Positions 54,619-63,622 of a stretch of 64,000 nt of DNA are shown one piece after another (the first letter of the stretch is position 1; the number at the start of each line of letters is the position of its first letter). Made by a program: the position numbers and the translations under genes. The DNA is taken from assembly GCF_002420705.1 (NCBI RefSeq), contig NZ_DIIM01000021.1, forward strand, positions 1 to 64,000, written 5' to 3'. The notes beneath the pieces were generated by a model. The model did not search any database. It was not told the origin of the DNA and saw only the letters and a program-made list of their open reading frames with translations. The DNA comes from Sphingobacterium sp. UBA5670 (GTDB taxonomy: Bacteria > Bacteroidota > Bacteroidia > Sphingobacteriales > Sphingobacteriaceae).

Positions 54619-57600
54619 TTAAAATGTAAAACCAAGTTTAAGACCTATAGTTCGTGAGTTTGGAACAGTTGCCTGTTCAAACCCTACACCTCTAGAATCG
54701 CTAGATACACCTCCAGCTTCCGGATCTAATCGCATTGTATTTGTTTTATGTACCCAAAGCAACGCTAGATTAGAACCTGTTATAGATACATTGGCACGCT
54801 TAATACCTTTTATTTTACTATACAGATGCTTGGGTAAATTGTAAGATATATAGGCTTCTCTTAACTTCAGGAAAGAGCCATCTAAAACATACATTTCGGC
54901 AATACCACCATTTTCATACCAGTCCTGTGCTGTGGTTTCTTTGGTATTTTCAACCCAACCTCCTTTTCCATCCGACATGGCAAATCGTTCGTTTTTCATC
55001 ACGTCACGGCCGGCAAGAACAGCACGTTCACGAATCCCGTCAGCAGCAGTAATTTCAGCTATACCTGTCACATAACCATGAGCCATTGTTTGTGACCAGA
55101 TATCCCCTCCCTTACGAAAATCGAGCATAAAGCCGAATCTAAAATCTTTAAAGGTGAAGTCATTACGCATTGAAGCCAAGAAATCTGGCACGGCATTTCC
55201 GATTACCTGACCATCCAGTGGTGTGGAAACCAAACCGTTCGTACCAACTTTGATCGCGCCTTTCATTGGTCCGTCTGTTACACGATCATAACCTGGTCCA
55301 ACCAAACTCCCCCATGGGCGTCCGACAGAAGCCATGTTGGAAATCCCCCAGGTCCAACCTTGTCTATAATCTTTCAAGTCCAATTCGGGATAAAGTTCAA
55401 CAACCTTGTTTTTATCCTTTGAGAAGTTGACAGTCGTTGTCCAATTTAATCCATCCTCGCGCTTCAGGATATCCCCGCGTAACTGAACCTCGATCCCCTT
55501 ACTTTGAATTTCTCCCGCATTTAAGAAGATACTGCTAAACCCGATCACATTAGAGGTGGTCACTGGAAGCAATTGTTTTTTATTTATTTTTTGATAATAA
55601 GTAAGATCTAGGTGGAGGCGGTCTTTGAATAATCCTAACTCGGTACCGATTTCATAAGAAGTAATCGCTTCAGGTTCCAGGCCTTCGATCGCATAAACCA
55701 TACTTTTGTACATTTGAGCCAGGTTATTATAGGCGTCTGTCTGCGCATAATAATAGTTTCCATTTTGATAAGGTCTTGTCGCATTACCTACCTTTACCAC
55801 ATTCAATCGCATTTTCCAAAAATTCAAATAATCACTTTTCAGACCTTCAAACGACGCTGTTGGGATCCAGCTTAAACTTGCCGAGGGATAGAAAAAGGAT
55901 TTCTTTATGGTTGACGACCAGTCGTTCCGTGCGGTCAAATCTAAATATAATTGATCTTTCCAGCCCAAATTTGCCTGAGCATAAACCGAATTCGACCGAC
56001 CTTTCGAATGATCCATAACCGTATAAGCATCTCCAATTTTATTCGCAATGGTATAAACCCCCAATACATTTAATCCTTTTGCCCCTAATGTATTTGTTTC
56101 AAATTGATAGTCGCGGTAATTAGCCCCCAAAATACCTGTTAAACTCAGATCGCCAAATTGCTTATTGAAATTTGCAATAAAGTCTGCATTAAAATCAGAA
56201 TTGCTATTTTTAATTTCATTAAACTTACCATTCTTATTATCAAAATTATAATAAGTCGTTTCAAATATATGTGTATTATAGTAATCAAGCCCTACACGTC
56301 CCTCAAATTTTAAAAAATCAAAAGGTTGATAATATAAGGATGTCTTACCGAAAACACGGTTCATCTTCATAGCGTTACGGGATTCATGCATCGTATAAAA
56401 AGGATTCATATGATAAGCGGAATTCCAATTGTAATAGGTATAGTTCCCTTGTGCATCTTTTTGATCCCAATTCTTTTTCAAGTCTTGCATATCCACCTGA
56501 CGGCCAAACCAGATTAGGCCATTCATTGGATTGGCAGCATCATAACCCTGCGTGACCAAGTTGTTACTTTCTGTACGCGTAAAGTTACTCATGATATCAT
56601 AAGACACTTTATCACTGACCTTATATTCATTATTCAGCTGTGCCGTATATTTTTTCTGATCTGTATTGGGGACCGTTCCCTTTTGATCCCTAAAGGAAAT
56701 AGACGCACGCGTAGACGATCGATCTGATTTGGAAAGCAATGAAACATTATGGTTTTGAGAAAAACCTGTTTGAAAGAACTCTTTAACATTGTTTTTATGC
56801 GAATTCCATGGGGTTGCCTGGCGTACACCATTCACAACTGGACTATTAAACTGAGGTATCAACAAACCAATATCCATTCGAGGACCCCAAGATTCATCGA
56901 TATTATCGTTAACACCAGAGTTTCCTGTACCATCAACATAACTGAATGAATTCTGCGTTACATAATCTTGGTAGGATAGATTCTCTCCAAATTTTTTAAA
57001 ATTGTATTCATCTCCCCTGGATCCTTGACCATATAAATTCTGGTATTTCGGTAAATTGGCAGCTCTATCAATGGAAAAGTTTCCATCGTATGAAATTTGA
57101 ACACCATTTTCTGCGCGTTTCCCAGATTTTGTCGTAATCATTATAACGCCTGTACCAGCGCGCATACCATATAGCGCAGCCGCCCCACCTTTCAATACGT
57201 TGATGCTTTCAATATCATCCGGATTGATATCATTTAAACCCGAACCGTAATCCACTCCGGTATATGTATTATCACCACTACGTTGAGAATCATTTGTAAT
57301 AGGAATACCATCCACTACAATAAGCGGTTGCTGATTTGCCTGCAACGAAGTATTTCCACGAATAGAAATACGGGCAGAAGAACCAATAGCTCCACCAAAT
57401 TGATTCACCTGTACCCCCGCAACCTTTCCCGCCAATGCGCCTGTTAAGCTATGCTGTCCGGCATCTGTCAATTCCTTAGCTTTAACTTCCTGTGTAGCGT
57501 AACCCAAGGATTTTTTCTCTCTCGTGATACCTAAAGCAGTAACTACCACTTCATCTAAATTCTCCGCTGAAGACTCTAATGTAACGTTTAAAGTTGTTTG

Positions 57601-57852
57601 ATTATTAAGCTGGATTTGCTTGGGTTTATAACCGACCGCAGTAACGTTTAAAACTCCACCACCTGTATATGTTAATGAAAACCCGCCATCTATTCCTGTC
57701 TGCGTACCGGAACCGCCTTTAATTGTTACCGATACCCCCGGTATGGGTTTGCCATCCTGATCCAACACTTTACCTTTAAGTGCTGTTTGGGCGTAAAGCG
57801 CAGAACATACTAGTATATTGGATGCTAGTATTGCAATACTTCTTTTGTTCAT
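54619..57852 (-). CDS. SusC/RagA TonB-dependent outer-membrane channel
   Basis: A 1077-residue TonB-linked receptor. A signal peptide (about 22 residues, ending YAQ) leads to a carboxypeptidase-regulatory-like domain (LKGKVLDQDGKPIPGVSVTI), a TonB box-like LDEVVVTALG, then a plug domain (LIVVDGIPI; INPDDIESINVLKGG; GVIMITTKSGK) and a 22-strand barrel ending in KLGFTF, which has the C-terminal Phe needed for insertion. There is no N-terminal STN domain, so no direct anti-sigma partner is expected. Paired with the SusD_2 gene 47 bases downstream. Confidence 0.95.
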   Translation of the reverse strand: MNKRSIAILASNILVCSALYAQTALKGKVLDQDGKPIPGVSVTIKGGSGTQTGIDGGFSLTYTGGGVLNVTAVGYKPKQIQLNNQTTLNVTLESSAENLDEVVVTALGITREKKSLGYATQEVKAKELTDAGQHSLTGALAGKVAGVQVNQFGGAIGSSARISIRGNTSLQANQQPLIVVDGIPITNDSQRSGDNTYTGVDYGSGLNDINPDDIESINVLKGGAAALYGMRAGTGVIMITTKSGKRAENGVQISYDGNFSIDRAANLPKYQNLYGQGSRGDEYNFKKFGENLSYQDYVTQNSFSYVDGTGNSGVNDNIDESWGPRMDIGLLIPQFNSPVVNGVRQATPWNSHKNNVKEFFQTGFSQNHNVSLLSKSDRSSTRASISFRDQKGTVPNTDQKKYTAQLNNEYKVSDKVSYDIMSNFTRTESNNLVTQGYDAANPMNGLIWFGRQVDMQDLKKNWDQKDAQGNYTYYNWNSAYHMNPFYTMHESRNAMKMNRVFGKTSLYYQPFDFLKFEGRVGLDYYNTHIFETTYYNFDNKNGKFNEIKNSNSDFNADFIANFNKQFGDLSLTGILGANYRDYQFETNTLGAKGLNVLGVYTIANKIGDAYTVMDHSKGRSNSVYAQANLGWKDQLYLDLTARNDWSSTIKKSFFYPSASLSWIPTASFEGLKSDYLNFWKMRLNVVKVGNATRPYQNGNYYYAQTDAYNNLAQMYKSMVYAIEGLEPEAITSYEIGTELGLFKDRLHLDLTYYQKINKKQLLPVTTSNVIGFSSIFLNAGEIQSKGIEVQLRGDILKREDGLNWTTTVNFSKDKNKVVELYPELDLKDYRQGWTWGISNMASVGRPWGSLVGPGYDRVTDGPMKGAIKVGTNGLVSTPLDGQVIGNAVPDFLASMRNDFTFKDFRFGFMLDFRKGGDIWSQTMAHGYVTGIAEITAADGIRERAVLAGRDVMKNERFAMSDGKGGWVENTKETTAQDWYENGGIAEMYVLDGSFLKLREAYISYNLPKHLYSKIKGIKRANVSITGSNLALLWVHKTNTMRLDPEAGGVSSDSRGVGFEQATVPNSRTIGLKLGFTF

Positions 57853-58064
57853 AAGCTAGTCTCTGTTAGTTAGTTTAAAATGCTTTTATAAAAACTAATT
57901 TATGCAAATGTGGAAACAGAGCACGCTATGATATTGACCAATACTACCCATATTTTAACATCAAATGTTAAATTATTACTGCTATTAAACATAGCCACTA
58001 GAATTACTTAACTTAACAAATAAAAAAACAGCATCTATTAAACAACAAAATAATATTCAAAAAC

Positions 58065-58094
58065 AACCCCTGACCAACGTATTGACCAGGGGTT
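58065..58094 (-). terminator. terminator of the PrfH-RtcB operon
   Basis: AACCCCTG and CAGGGGTT form an 8-base stem with extra pairing inside. Reading leftward it is followed by GTTTTTG. It lies 27 bases after the prfH stop. Confidence 0.7.
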
Positions 58095-58121
58095 TAGCTC
58101 AAATGAGGAAGTAAGGCTTAC

Positions 58122-58748
58122 TTAATTTTCAATAAATTTCTGCCCATGAAAAACACGTTTTGCCAAACCTCTTTTCACCTCGAGATGGTTTCGCCATTGC
58201 TGTTCTTTAGCTATATGGAGCTTAGCGAGTGCTAACTCTTCCAAGCGTTCCGCCAACCGCTCAATTGCAAGCTCTTTATTCTGTAGTTGCGACCTTGTAT
58301 CCATCACCTGAACACTTACGCCCGTTGGGCGATGGGTCGCCCTTATTGCTGAGCTTACTTTATTGACATGCTGCCCTCCAGCTCCACTGCTGCGCATAGA
58401 CTGAAAATGCACATCCTTCAAATCCAATGCCTTCTCCTTCGTGGGTGGGTGGCAGCTTTTAATTTCGACAAACCAATTCTTTCGCTTGTGTAGAGGCCTA
58501 AAAGGGCTTTTACAGACCCAACAGATAGTTCCCTGCCAGCGCTCGACAAACAGACCTATATCATATCCTGTCAATCTCACGATTATTGAACATGGCAGTC
58601 CTTCTATGAGCTCCGCTTTCATCTCCGTTAGTAATACAGCATTTTTATCAGCTTCCGATGACATACGGTCAACCACAAGCCGCACTGCTAAATTACATTC
58701 CTTAGGGCCTCGTCCTGAGGTAACCTGTAGATACATTTCTTCCTCCAT
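58122..58748 (-). CDS. prfH: peptide chain release factor-like protein PrfH
   Basis: A 208-residue release factor-like protein. It carries the catalytic GGQ in SSGAGGQHVNKVSSAIRATH and the PrfH start QVTSGRGPKECNLAV, and lacks the stop codon recognition domain of RF1/RF2. Established work on PrfH with its RtcB partner shows that it rescues ribosomes whose 16S decoding centre has been cleaved, after which RtcB reseals the RNA. The start at 58748 is one base after the rtcB stop; an upstream ATG at 58802 would lie inside rtcB. Confidence 0.93.
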   Translation of the reverse strand: MEEEMYLQVTSGRGPKECNLAVRLVVDRMSSEADKNAVLLTEMKAELIEGLPCSIIVRLTGYDIGLFVERWQGTICWVCKSPFRPLHKRKNWFVEIKSCHPPTKEKALDLKDVHFQSMRSSGAGGQHVNKVSSAIRATHRPTGVSVQVMDTRSQLQNKELAIERLAERLEELALAKLHIAKEQQWRNHLEVKRGLAKRVFHGQKFIEN

Positions 58749-58749
58749 A

Positions 58750-60141
58750 TTATTTATCCATGCGAACAATCTTTGGACTGAATGTGCCAAGGACATGAAC
58801 AAGTTCTTCTTGTAATTTCATTACCCGATGAATATCCTTATAAGCTCGCGGGGATTCATCCAATGCTCCTCCGATTAATTCGACTCCGTGGTCCTCTAAA
58901 TCTTTCAGCATGGCACTTTTGGTCAAGCTATTTATACAAGCAGACCTCGACATCGCGCGTCCTGCTCCATGTGAAGCAGATTGTAAGCTCAAAATATTTC
59001 CCTTTCCTTCTACAATAAATCCAGGTGCTGTCATTGAACCAGGAATTATCCCCAATACGCCTTTACCTGCAGGTGTTGCTCCTTTTCGGTGTACAATACA
59101 TTCTTGGCCATTCACAGATTCCTTCCAGGCAAAGTTATGATGATTTTCGATCGTCAACACAGGTTGCACCCCGAGTGCCTTGGCCAGACGTCTATGAATA
59201 TCTTCATGGCATGCTTGAGCATACTCTCCGGCTAAATTCATGGCTACCCAATATTCCTGTCCCTCCTGCGTTGCCAAATCCAGCCAGGCCAAGTGCTGAA
59301 CATGCCGAGGCAACGGGCATAAACGAGCCGCAAGAGCTGTATAATGTTTAGCGATATTTGCCCCCAGGCCCCTGGATCCACTGTGGGACAAGACAGCTAA
59401 GTACTGCCCTGGTGCTATTCCCCACTCTGCTCTTGTAGCATAAAGCTCAACAACTCCAAGCTCGACAAAATGATTTCCGCTACCAGAGGTCCCAAACTGC
59501 CTGTATGCTTTACTCAATAAGGATTTCAGTAGTGGAATTTCGCGAAATTCAGTTTTGGTAAAAATCGCATGATCGTGCTTCACCGGATGCGTGTCGTACA
59601 AACCAAATTTGGTATTTTCCTTTAGTATATTTTTTAGCTGAAATTCCCGCCCCTTAAAATAACTGCCAGGTAAATCGAATATCGATAAGCTCATGCGGCA
59701 TCCAATATCAACACCTACTCCATAGGGTATGACCGCATTCTCTGTTGCTAAAACTCCTCCAATAGGAAGACCGTAGCCCGAATGCGCATCGGGCATCAGC
59801 GCCCCCTGCTTCGCGACAGGCAGTTTCAATGCATCGTAAAGCTGTTTTTTTGCCTGCTCATCAATTTCATTTTCACCAAATATGGTAAATGGAGCAGCGT
59901 GCTCGTTAAGCTCCCGCATCCGTACTTCAACGGGTGTAACCAAACCTTCAGAGACTTTGCCCCATATATTGTGCCCCATAAACCTATTGGGGTCCTTCAG
60001 AACCTCCGCTAACTCAAGAAGAATGGTTTCTTTATTTTCTTTCTTCCTGTGACGCGTAATCAATCCTAAAGCTGTATTAACTATATTATTTTGTGGAAAA
60101 CCTATTTTTAGTAGGTCCTTTCCAGATAATTTATTTCCCAT
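58750..60141 (-). CDS. rtcB: RNA-splicing ligase RtcB (PrfH-associated type)
   Basis: A 463-residue RNA ligase that joins 2',3'-cyclic phosphate or 3'-phosphate to 5'-OH with GTP. Metal ligands are the Asp of LMPDAHSGYG, the Cys of YGVGVDIGCRM, and the His residues in TSGSGNHFVEL and IENHHNFAWKE. The guanylylated His is in SASHGAGRAMSR. The start at 60141 (MGNKLSG) is preferred to an ATG 11 codons upstream. It is followed one base later by prfH, the arrangement of the ribosome-repair pair. Confidence 0.93.
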   Translation of the reverse strand: MGNKLSGKDLLKIGFPQNNIVNTALGLITRHRKKENKETILLELAEVLKDPNRFMGHNIWGKVSEGLVTPVEVRMRELNEHAAPFTIFGENEIDEQAKKQLYDALKLPVAKQGALMPDAHSGYGLPIGGVLATENAVIPYGVGVDIGCRMSLSIFDLPGSYFKGREFQLKNILKENTKFGLYDTHPVKHDHAIFTKTEFREIPLLKSLLSKAYRQFGTSGSGNHFVELGVVELYATRAEWGIAPGQYLAVLSHSGSRGLGANIAKHYTALAARLCPLPRHVQHLAWLDLATQEGQEYWVAMNLAGEYAQACHEDIHRRLAKALGVQPVLTIENHHNFAWKESVNGQECIVHRKGATPAGKGVLGIIPGSMTAPGFIVEGKGNILSLQSASHGAGRAMSRSACINSLTKSAMLKDLEDHGVELIGGALDESPRAYKDIHRVMKLQEELVHVLGTFSPKIVRMDK

Positions 60142-60353
60142 TTTTATAAAAAAGTATAAAACACTGGCTATCAAAAATTGACGCCATTTAAAAAAATTTC
60201 GGGAATATTCTGTTGGGATTCATCGTTCAATTCAGCTACTAAGCTGCCTACAACACATTTAACATAGACTCCAACGTGCTGCAGGTAAGCGCACAGCTAT
60301 TAAGCCCCATTAAAAATTTGCTTATGTTAATTGAACAGAAAATCCGGAAAATA

Positions 60354-60380
60354 AAAAGCCCGAATGAACTTCGGCTTTTT
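60354..60380. terminator. bidirectional hairpin
   Basis: AAAAAGCCCGAA and TTCGGCTTTTT can pair with one bulged C. Both strands end in T-runs. It lies 268 bases past the stop of the aspartyl protease gene and 212 bases before the rtcB start on the same strand. The rest of the 474-base gap shows only a small GGCAAAT/ATTTGCC hairpin at 60511-60526. Confidence 0.55.
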
Positions 60381-60648
60381 CATCTGTTTAAATTGGTTTA
60401 TTCGAAATTATAAATTGATCTGACGAAGGATCTCTGCGAGATTGACATCATGATACTTTCATAATTTAAAGAATGTCCTCAATAGGATTAAAAGCACGAA
60501 GATTGCCTTTGGCAAATCCATTTGCCTTAAAAGCTTGCTCTGTTATCATCTTGACGACCAACATATCTCTTCGTATTTAATTGTTAAAAAATTATTATTG
60601 GCTGCAAATATAGGTAGTTTCAACTTAAATTTCCAATTGTCCCAACAT

Positions 60649-61962
60649 TTAATTTGAGTTAAACGGTAATGGATCTTTTAAAACAAATTTAAAATCAAAT
60701 GTATGATCACCTCTTGTTATCCGAAATCTCATTTCCTTTCCTTCTTCTGATTTAAAAAGATTGTGAATTGACTCCAGGGAAAATGACGATGCAGATCTAC
60801 CATTGATCCGTAGCACTTTATCGTCAGGCATCAAGCCAGCAATCGCCGCAGGTGAGCCTGCACGTACCGTGGCAATCTTGTACATATTTCTGAGCACAAA
60901 ACGATATTGTACGCTATTACCCATTCTCACTTCTGTACCGCCGTCCTTTTGGAGAACAACAGGAATCTCTTCCTTCTCATACTTAATCCCATCATGAATA
61001 ATTTCCAGACCACTCATATTTAAATAGTAAAAACGATCGAAATCTTTATTCTTATGAAGATATATCATGTTATTCGGATAATCAAAAACGACCTTAAAGC
61101 GACGTAACAGTTCATTTCCAATAGAACCTATCCGTTCACTCACAAAAGTTGCGTGCTGCAGAGAGCTCAATTCAGGATAGGCTACCAGCGGGTAATTCAT
61201 CGTAAATGGTCCCAACTCAAGGGACCTTATCCGATTTCTTTTCCCATAGATCTCACCATTAAAACCCTGACCTATGTAATCCTCGATAAAGGGAGGTTTA
61301 ATATCAAAATTATTTAATTTTGAAGGAATAAGCATTAAAGCATCACTATTACCCATATCAATCAACACACGACCATTAATTGCTTCGTTTCCCTGTTTAA
61401 AAGCTACCGATATATAGGGTCGGCTATTTAAAATATCAATAGGCAAAGACTGCATTTTAGCCAATCCTTTCGGCTGATTATCTTTATGGTATAAGGTAAT
61501 TCGATGTTTCTGAAAATCCATTTCTACCCGATAATTTTCAAAAAAACGGCTTCCCATAATCCCATTGACCTCTATTCCGATTCGGGTAGAAATATCTATA
61601 TGTGCATTTTGTAGAATATAGATCGGCTGATCTAAATCCTCATAAACATCAGCAATAGCGACATAATTATTTATAGACAGATAACCATCCAATCCTTCGC
61701 TCCTACCTAAACCTTGAAATTTATTAACGAAAACGGCACTGTCAATTGATTTTAAGGTCTCTCCAAATATCATCGTTTCCTTAACACCCGTATCCAATAG
61801 AAAGTTCATCCGATATCCATTAACCTGAACTGGAATAACGACTAAATTATGCACAAAAAGGAAGGGCAGTTTAATATTCTTTTTTCCTTTTAGGACAAAG
61901 CCAACCTGCCCATGTCCGAGAAAAAAACATATTAATGCCAAAGATAAAAATACCGCTTTCAT
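60649..61962 (-). CDS. aspartyl protease (retropepsin-like, double motif) with C-terminal PDZ domain
   Basis: A 437-residue secreted protein. A signal peptide (MKAVFLSLALICFFLGHGQ) is followed by two retropepsin-like halves, each with the active Asp: NFLLDTGVKET at about residue 55 and RVLIDMGNSDALM at about 200. The last 85 residues are a PDZ domain (VRAGSPAAIAGLMPDDKVLRINGRS). The fold suggests a periplasmic protease that recognises C-terminal tails; the DxG of the second half is DMG rather than DTG. Substrate is unknown. Single-gene unit. Confidence 0.88.
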   Translation of the reverse strand: MKAVFLSLALICFFLGHGQVGFVLKGKKNIKLPFLFVHNLVVIPVQVNGYRMNFLLDTGVKETMIFGETLKSIDSAVFVNKFQGLGRSEGLDGYLSINNYVAIADVYEDLDQPIYILQNAHIDISTRIGIEVNGIMGSRFFENYRVEMDFQKHRITLYHKDNQPKGLAKMQSLPIDILNSRPYISVAFKQGNEAINGRVLIDMGNSDALMLIPSKLNNFDIKPPFIEDYIGQGFNGEIYGKRNRIRSLELGPFTMNYPLVAYPELSSLQHATFVSERIGSIGNELLRRFKVVFDYPNNMIYLHKNKDFDRFYYLNMSGLEIIHDGIKYEKEEIPVVLQKDGGTEVRMGNSVQYRFVLRNMYKIATVRAGSPAAIAGLMPDDKVLRINGRSASSFSLESIHNLFKSEEGKEMRFRITRGDHTFDFKFVLKDPLPFNSN

Positions 61963-62164
61963 CCAAGTTTATATTTGGTATTTCCAATTTAAACAACAAT
62001 ATTCAGATAAAAAAAGTTTATACAAAAAAAGCTTATATCTTTCCAACAATTGATGGGATCCAATTTGACTTTGCTACCTAGACGCTTGATTTAAGATAAC
62101 ACTTCCTTTGTCCCTTGTTTTCCCTTTACATACCAGTTAATTATTACAATACTAAATAATAAGT

Positions 62165-62263
62165 AAAGAAACAGCAAAGAAAAAGTAGAGAAACAGCAAA
62201 GCATCGGCAGAGAAATACTAAAGAATATGCAAAGAAATAGCGAACAAATATCGAGGAAGGTCT
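62165..62263. repeat. 11-bp phased degenerate repeat array (B)
   Basis: Nine consecutive 11-bp units in one register. Examples are AAAGAAACAGC (62165-62175) and AAAGAAATAGC (62231-62241); most units follow the pattern ARAGAAANRGC, with two or three changes each. It sits in the 633-base gap between the protease gene and the tRNA. The register weakens to the right over the next few units. The unit sequence is unrelated to array A or C. Confidence 0.75.
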
Positions 62264-62342
62264 AACTAAAGATACAATAAGCGGAGAAACCACTAAAGGA
62301 TTAACAACAAATTAGGGCCAAGGAGCGATCAAATTATGCTTT

Positions 62343-62452
62343 CCGACAGTGTTTATTCAGTGCTTGTTCAGTGCTTGCTCAGTGATCACTCAGTATAAAC
62401 TGAATAACAAGTGACTGATTACTGTCTAAAAACTGATTAAAAATTGGGATTA
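62343..62452. repeat. 11-bp phased degenerate repeat array (C)
   Basis: Ten 11-bp units in register, the clearest being TATTCAGTGCT (62354-62364), TGTTCAGTGCT (62365-62375), TGCTCAGTGAT (62376-62386) and CACTCAGTATA (62387-62397). The right half becomes NACTGANTNNN, so the units drift smoothly. It follows array B after 79 bases. Other parts of this gap (61963-62164, 62453-62595) are AT-rich without further signal. Confidence 0.8.
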
Positions 62453-62595
62453 GGGATAAGCTGGTATCAGGATGTTTCAGTTTTAATGTTTATCGTGATT
62501 AGTTAAAATTCAGGCAATTGTGCCAATCTTCAAAAAAGTCAGAAACAACAATATGCAAAAAAAATCCCCTTTACATTCAGTAAAGAGGATTTTTG

Positions 62596-62675
62596 TACCC
62601 GGAGCCGGAGTCGAACCGGCACGGTTTCCCACTGGTGTTTGAGACCAGCGCGTCTACCAATTCCGCCATCCGGGC
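62596..62675 (-). tRNA. tRNA-Leu (anticodon CAA)
   Basis: On the - strand the sequence folds as a class II tRNA: acceptor arm GCCCGGA with TCCGGGT, D-arm GCGGAATTGGTAGACGCG, anticodon stem CTGGT/ACCAG around loop CTCAAAC (anticodon CAA, reading UUG), a short variable arm, and T-arm GCCGGTTCGACTCCGGC. The terminal pair is G-U and the discriminator is A. The CCA end is not encoded. Confidence 0.93.
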
Positions 62676-62789
62676 ATATCCGTTTGGGATGATGCAAAAG
62701 TAGGTTTTTTATTGAAAAGGAGAAAACTTTTTGAATAAATTTTCCATCTTAATCAATATAGAACTGAGATTCAGCCAAATAATTTTCGA

Positions 62790-63527
62790 TTAATCACTCA
62801 AGAAACTTGCTTTAACTGTGATATTGGCTGTTTTTTTCCTCGATGTGGTATTAAATGCACCACCGGAAGAGTATTCTTCATTATCATTTTGTCCTGTAAT
62901 CTGAAAAATTCCCAAATCTGCCTTAACCAAATTACCCAGCCCTGCGTTAGATTCTTTTGCAATATTGCCAGCGCGTTGATGTGCATTTTTTGAGGCTTGT
63001 GAAATGAGTTCCAATTTCAGATCTTCCAATTTTGAGTAGTAGTAATTGGGGGTACTCGAACTAAGTTCTATCCCTTTTGAAATCAGTGTAGATATCTCTC
63101 GCGAGGCATTATCCACTTTATTTAAATCTTTTGACTCGACACTCACCGTCTGCGACAATGTATAGCCCGAAAACGTATTATAGCCATTCCCTTTTCCGTC
63201 TGTATGATACTCAAAATCCTTGGCTATGTTCACTGCTTCGAAGCGAATCTCCTCGACTTTAACTCCCTGCTGAACTAAAAAATCACGCACCAGCTCACGA
63301 TCCGTAGCCAATTGCGCTGAAGCAGCACTCAATTCATAATTCTTCCGGCTAAAAGTAGCATTCCATTTGACTAAATCCGACTCAAAATCTTTTTTCGCAT
63401 TACCATTTACAGTGATTGTCTGTGTCGATTTAAACTTGTAGCGATAAGCTGTTCCCAATATCCAGGCGGTAAGCAATAGCACAATGCCCATTATAATCGA
63501 AATAATAACAGAGGATGATGATTTCAT
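62790..63527 (-). CDS. SIMPL-domain (DUF541) protein
   Basis: A 245-residue protein with an N-terminal membrane anchor or signal (SSSVIISIIMGIVLLLTAWIL) followed by a SIMPL domain. Typical pattern: QTITVNGNAKKDFESDLVKWNATFS at the start, then a beta-alpha repeat, and GAFNTTSRKKTANITVKASFLSD at the end. SIMPL proteins are found in the periplasm of many bacteria and are of unclear function, sometimes linked to oxidative stress. The start at 63527 (MKSSSS) is preferred to an ATG 13 codons earlier. It reads toward the tRNA and is divergent from the S9 peptidase. Confidence 0.88.
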   Translation of the reverse strand: MKSSSSVIISIIMGIVLLLTAWILGTAYRYKFKSTQTITVNGNAKKDFESDLVKWNATFSRKNYELSAASAQLATDRELVRDFLVQQGVKVEEIRFEAVNIAKDFEYHTDGKGNGYNTFSGYTLSQTVSVESKDLNKVDNASREISTLISKGIELSSSTPNYYYSKLEDLKLELISQASKNAHQRAGNIAKESNAGLGNLVKADLGIFQITGQNDNEEYSSGGAFNTTSRKKTANITVKASFLSD

Positions 63528-63622
63528 AACCAGTTTTTTATGTTTACGTAACAATGAATATACCAAAAAATCGATGTTTATTTATTTTTTATGAATAAAT
63601 TGCAGCAAAAAGGACTAAAAAT

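Noticed and set aside
62165..62452. Repeat arrays B and C as a CRISPR locus
   Set aside because: Units are 11 bp, contiguous and degenerate, without 30-40 bp spacers; there are no cas genes in the window.
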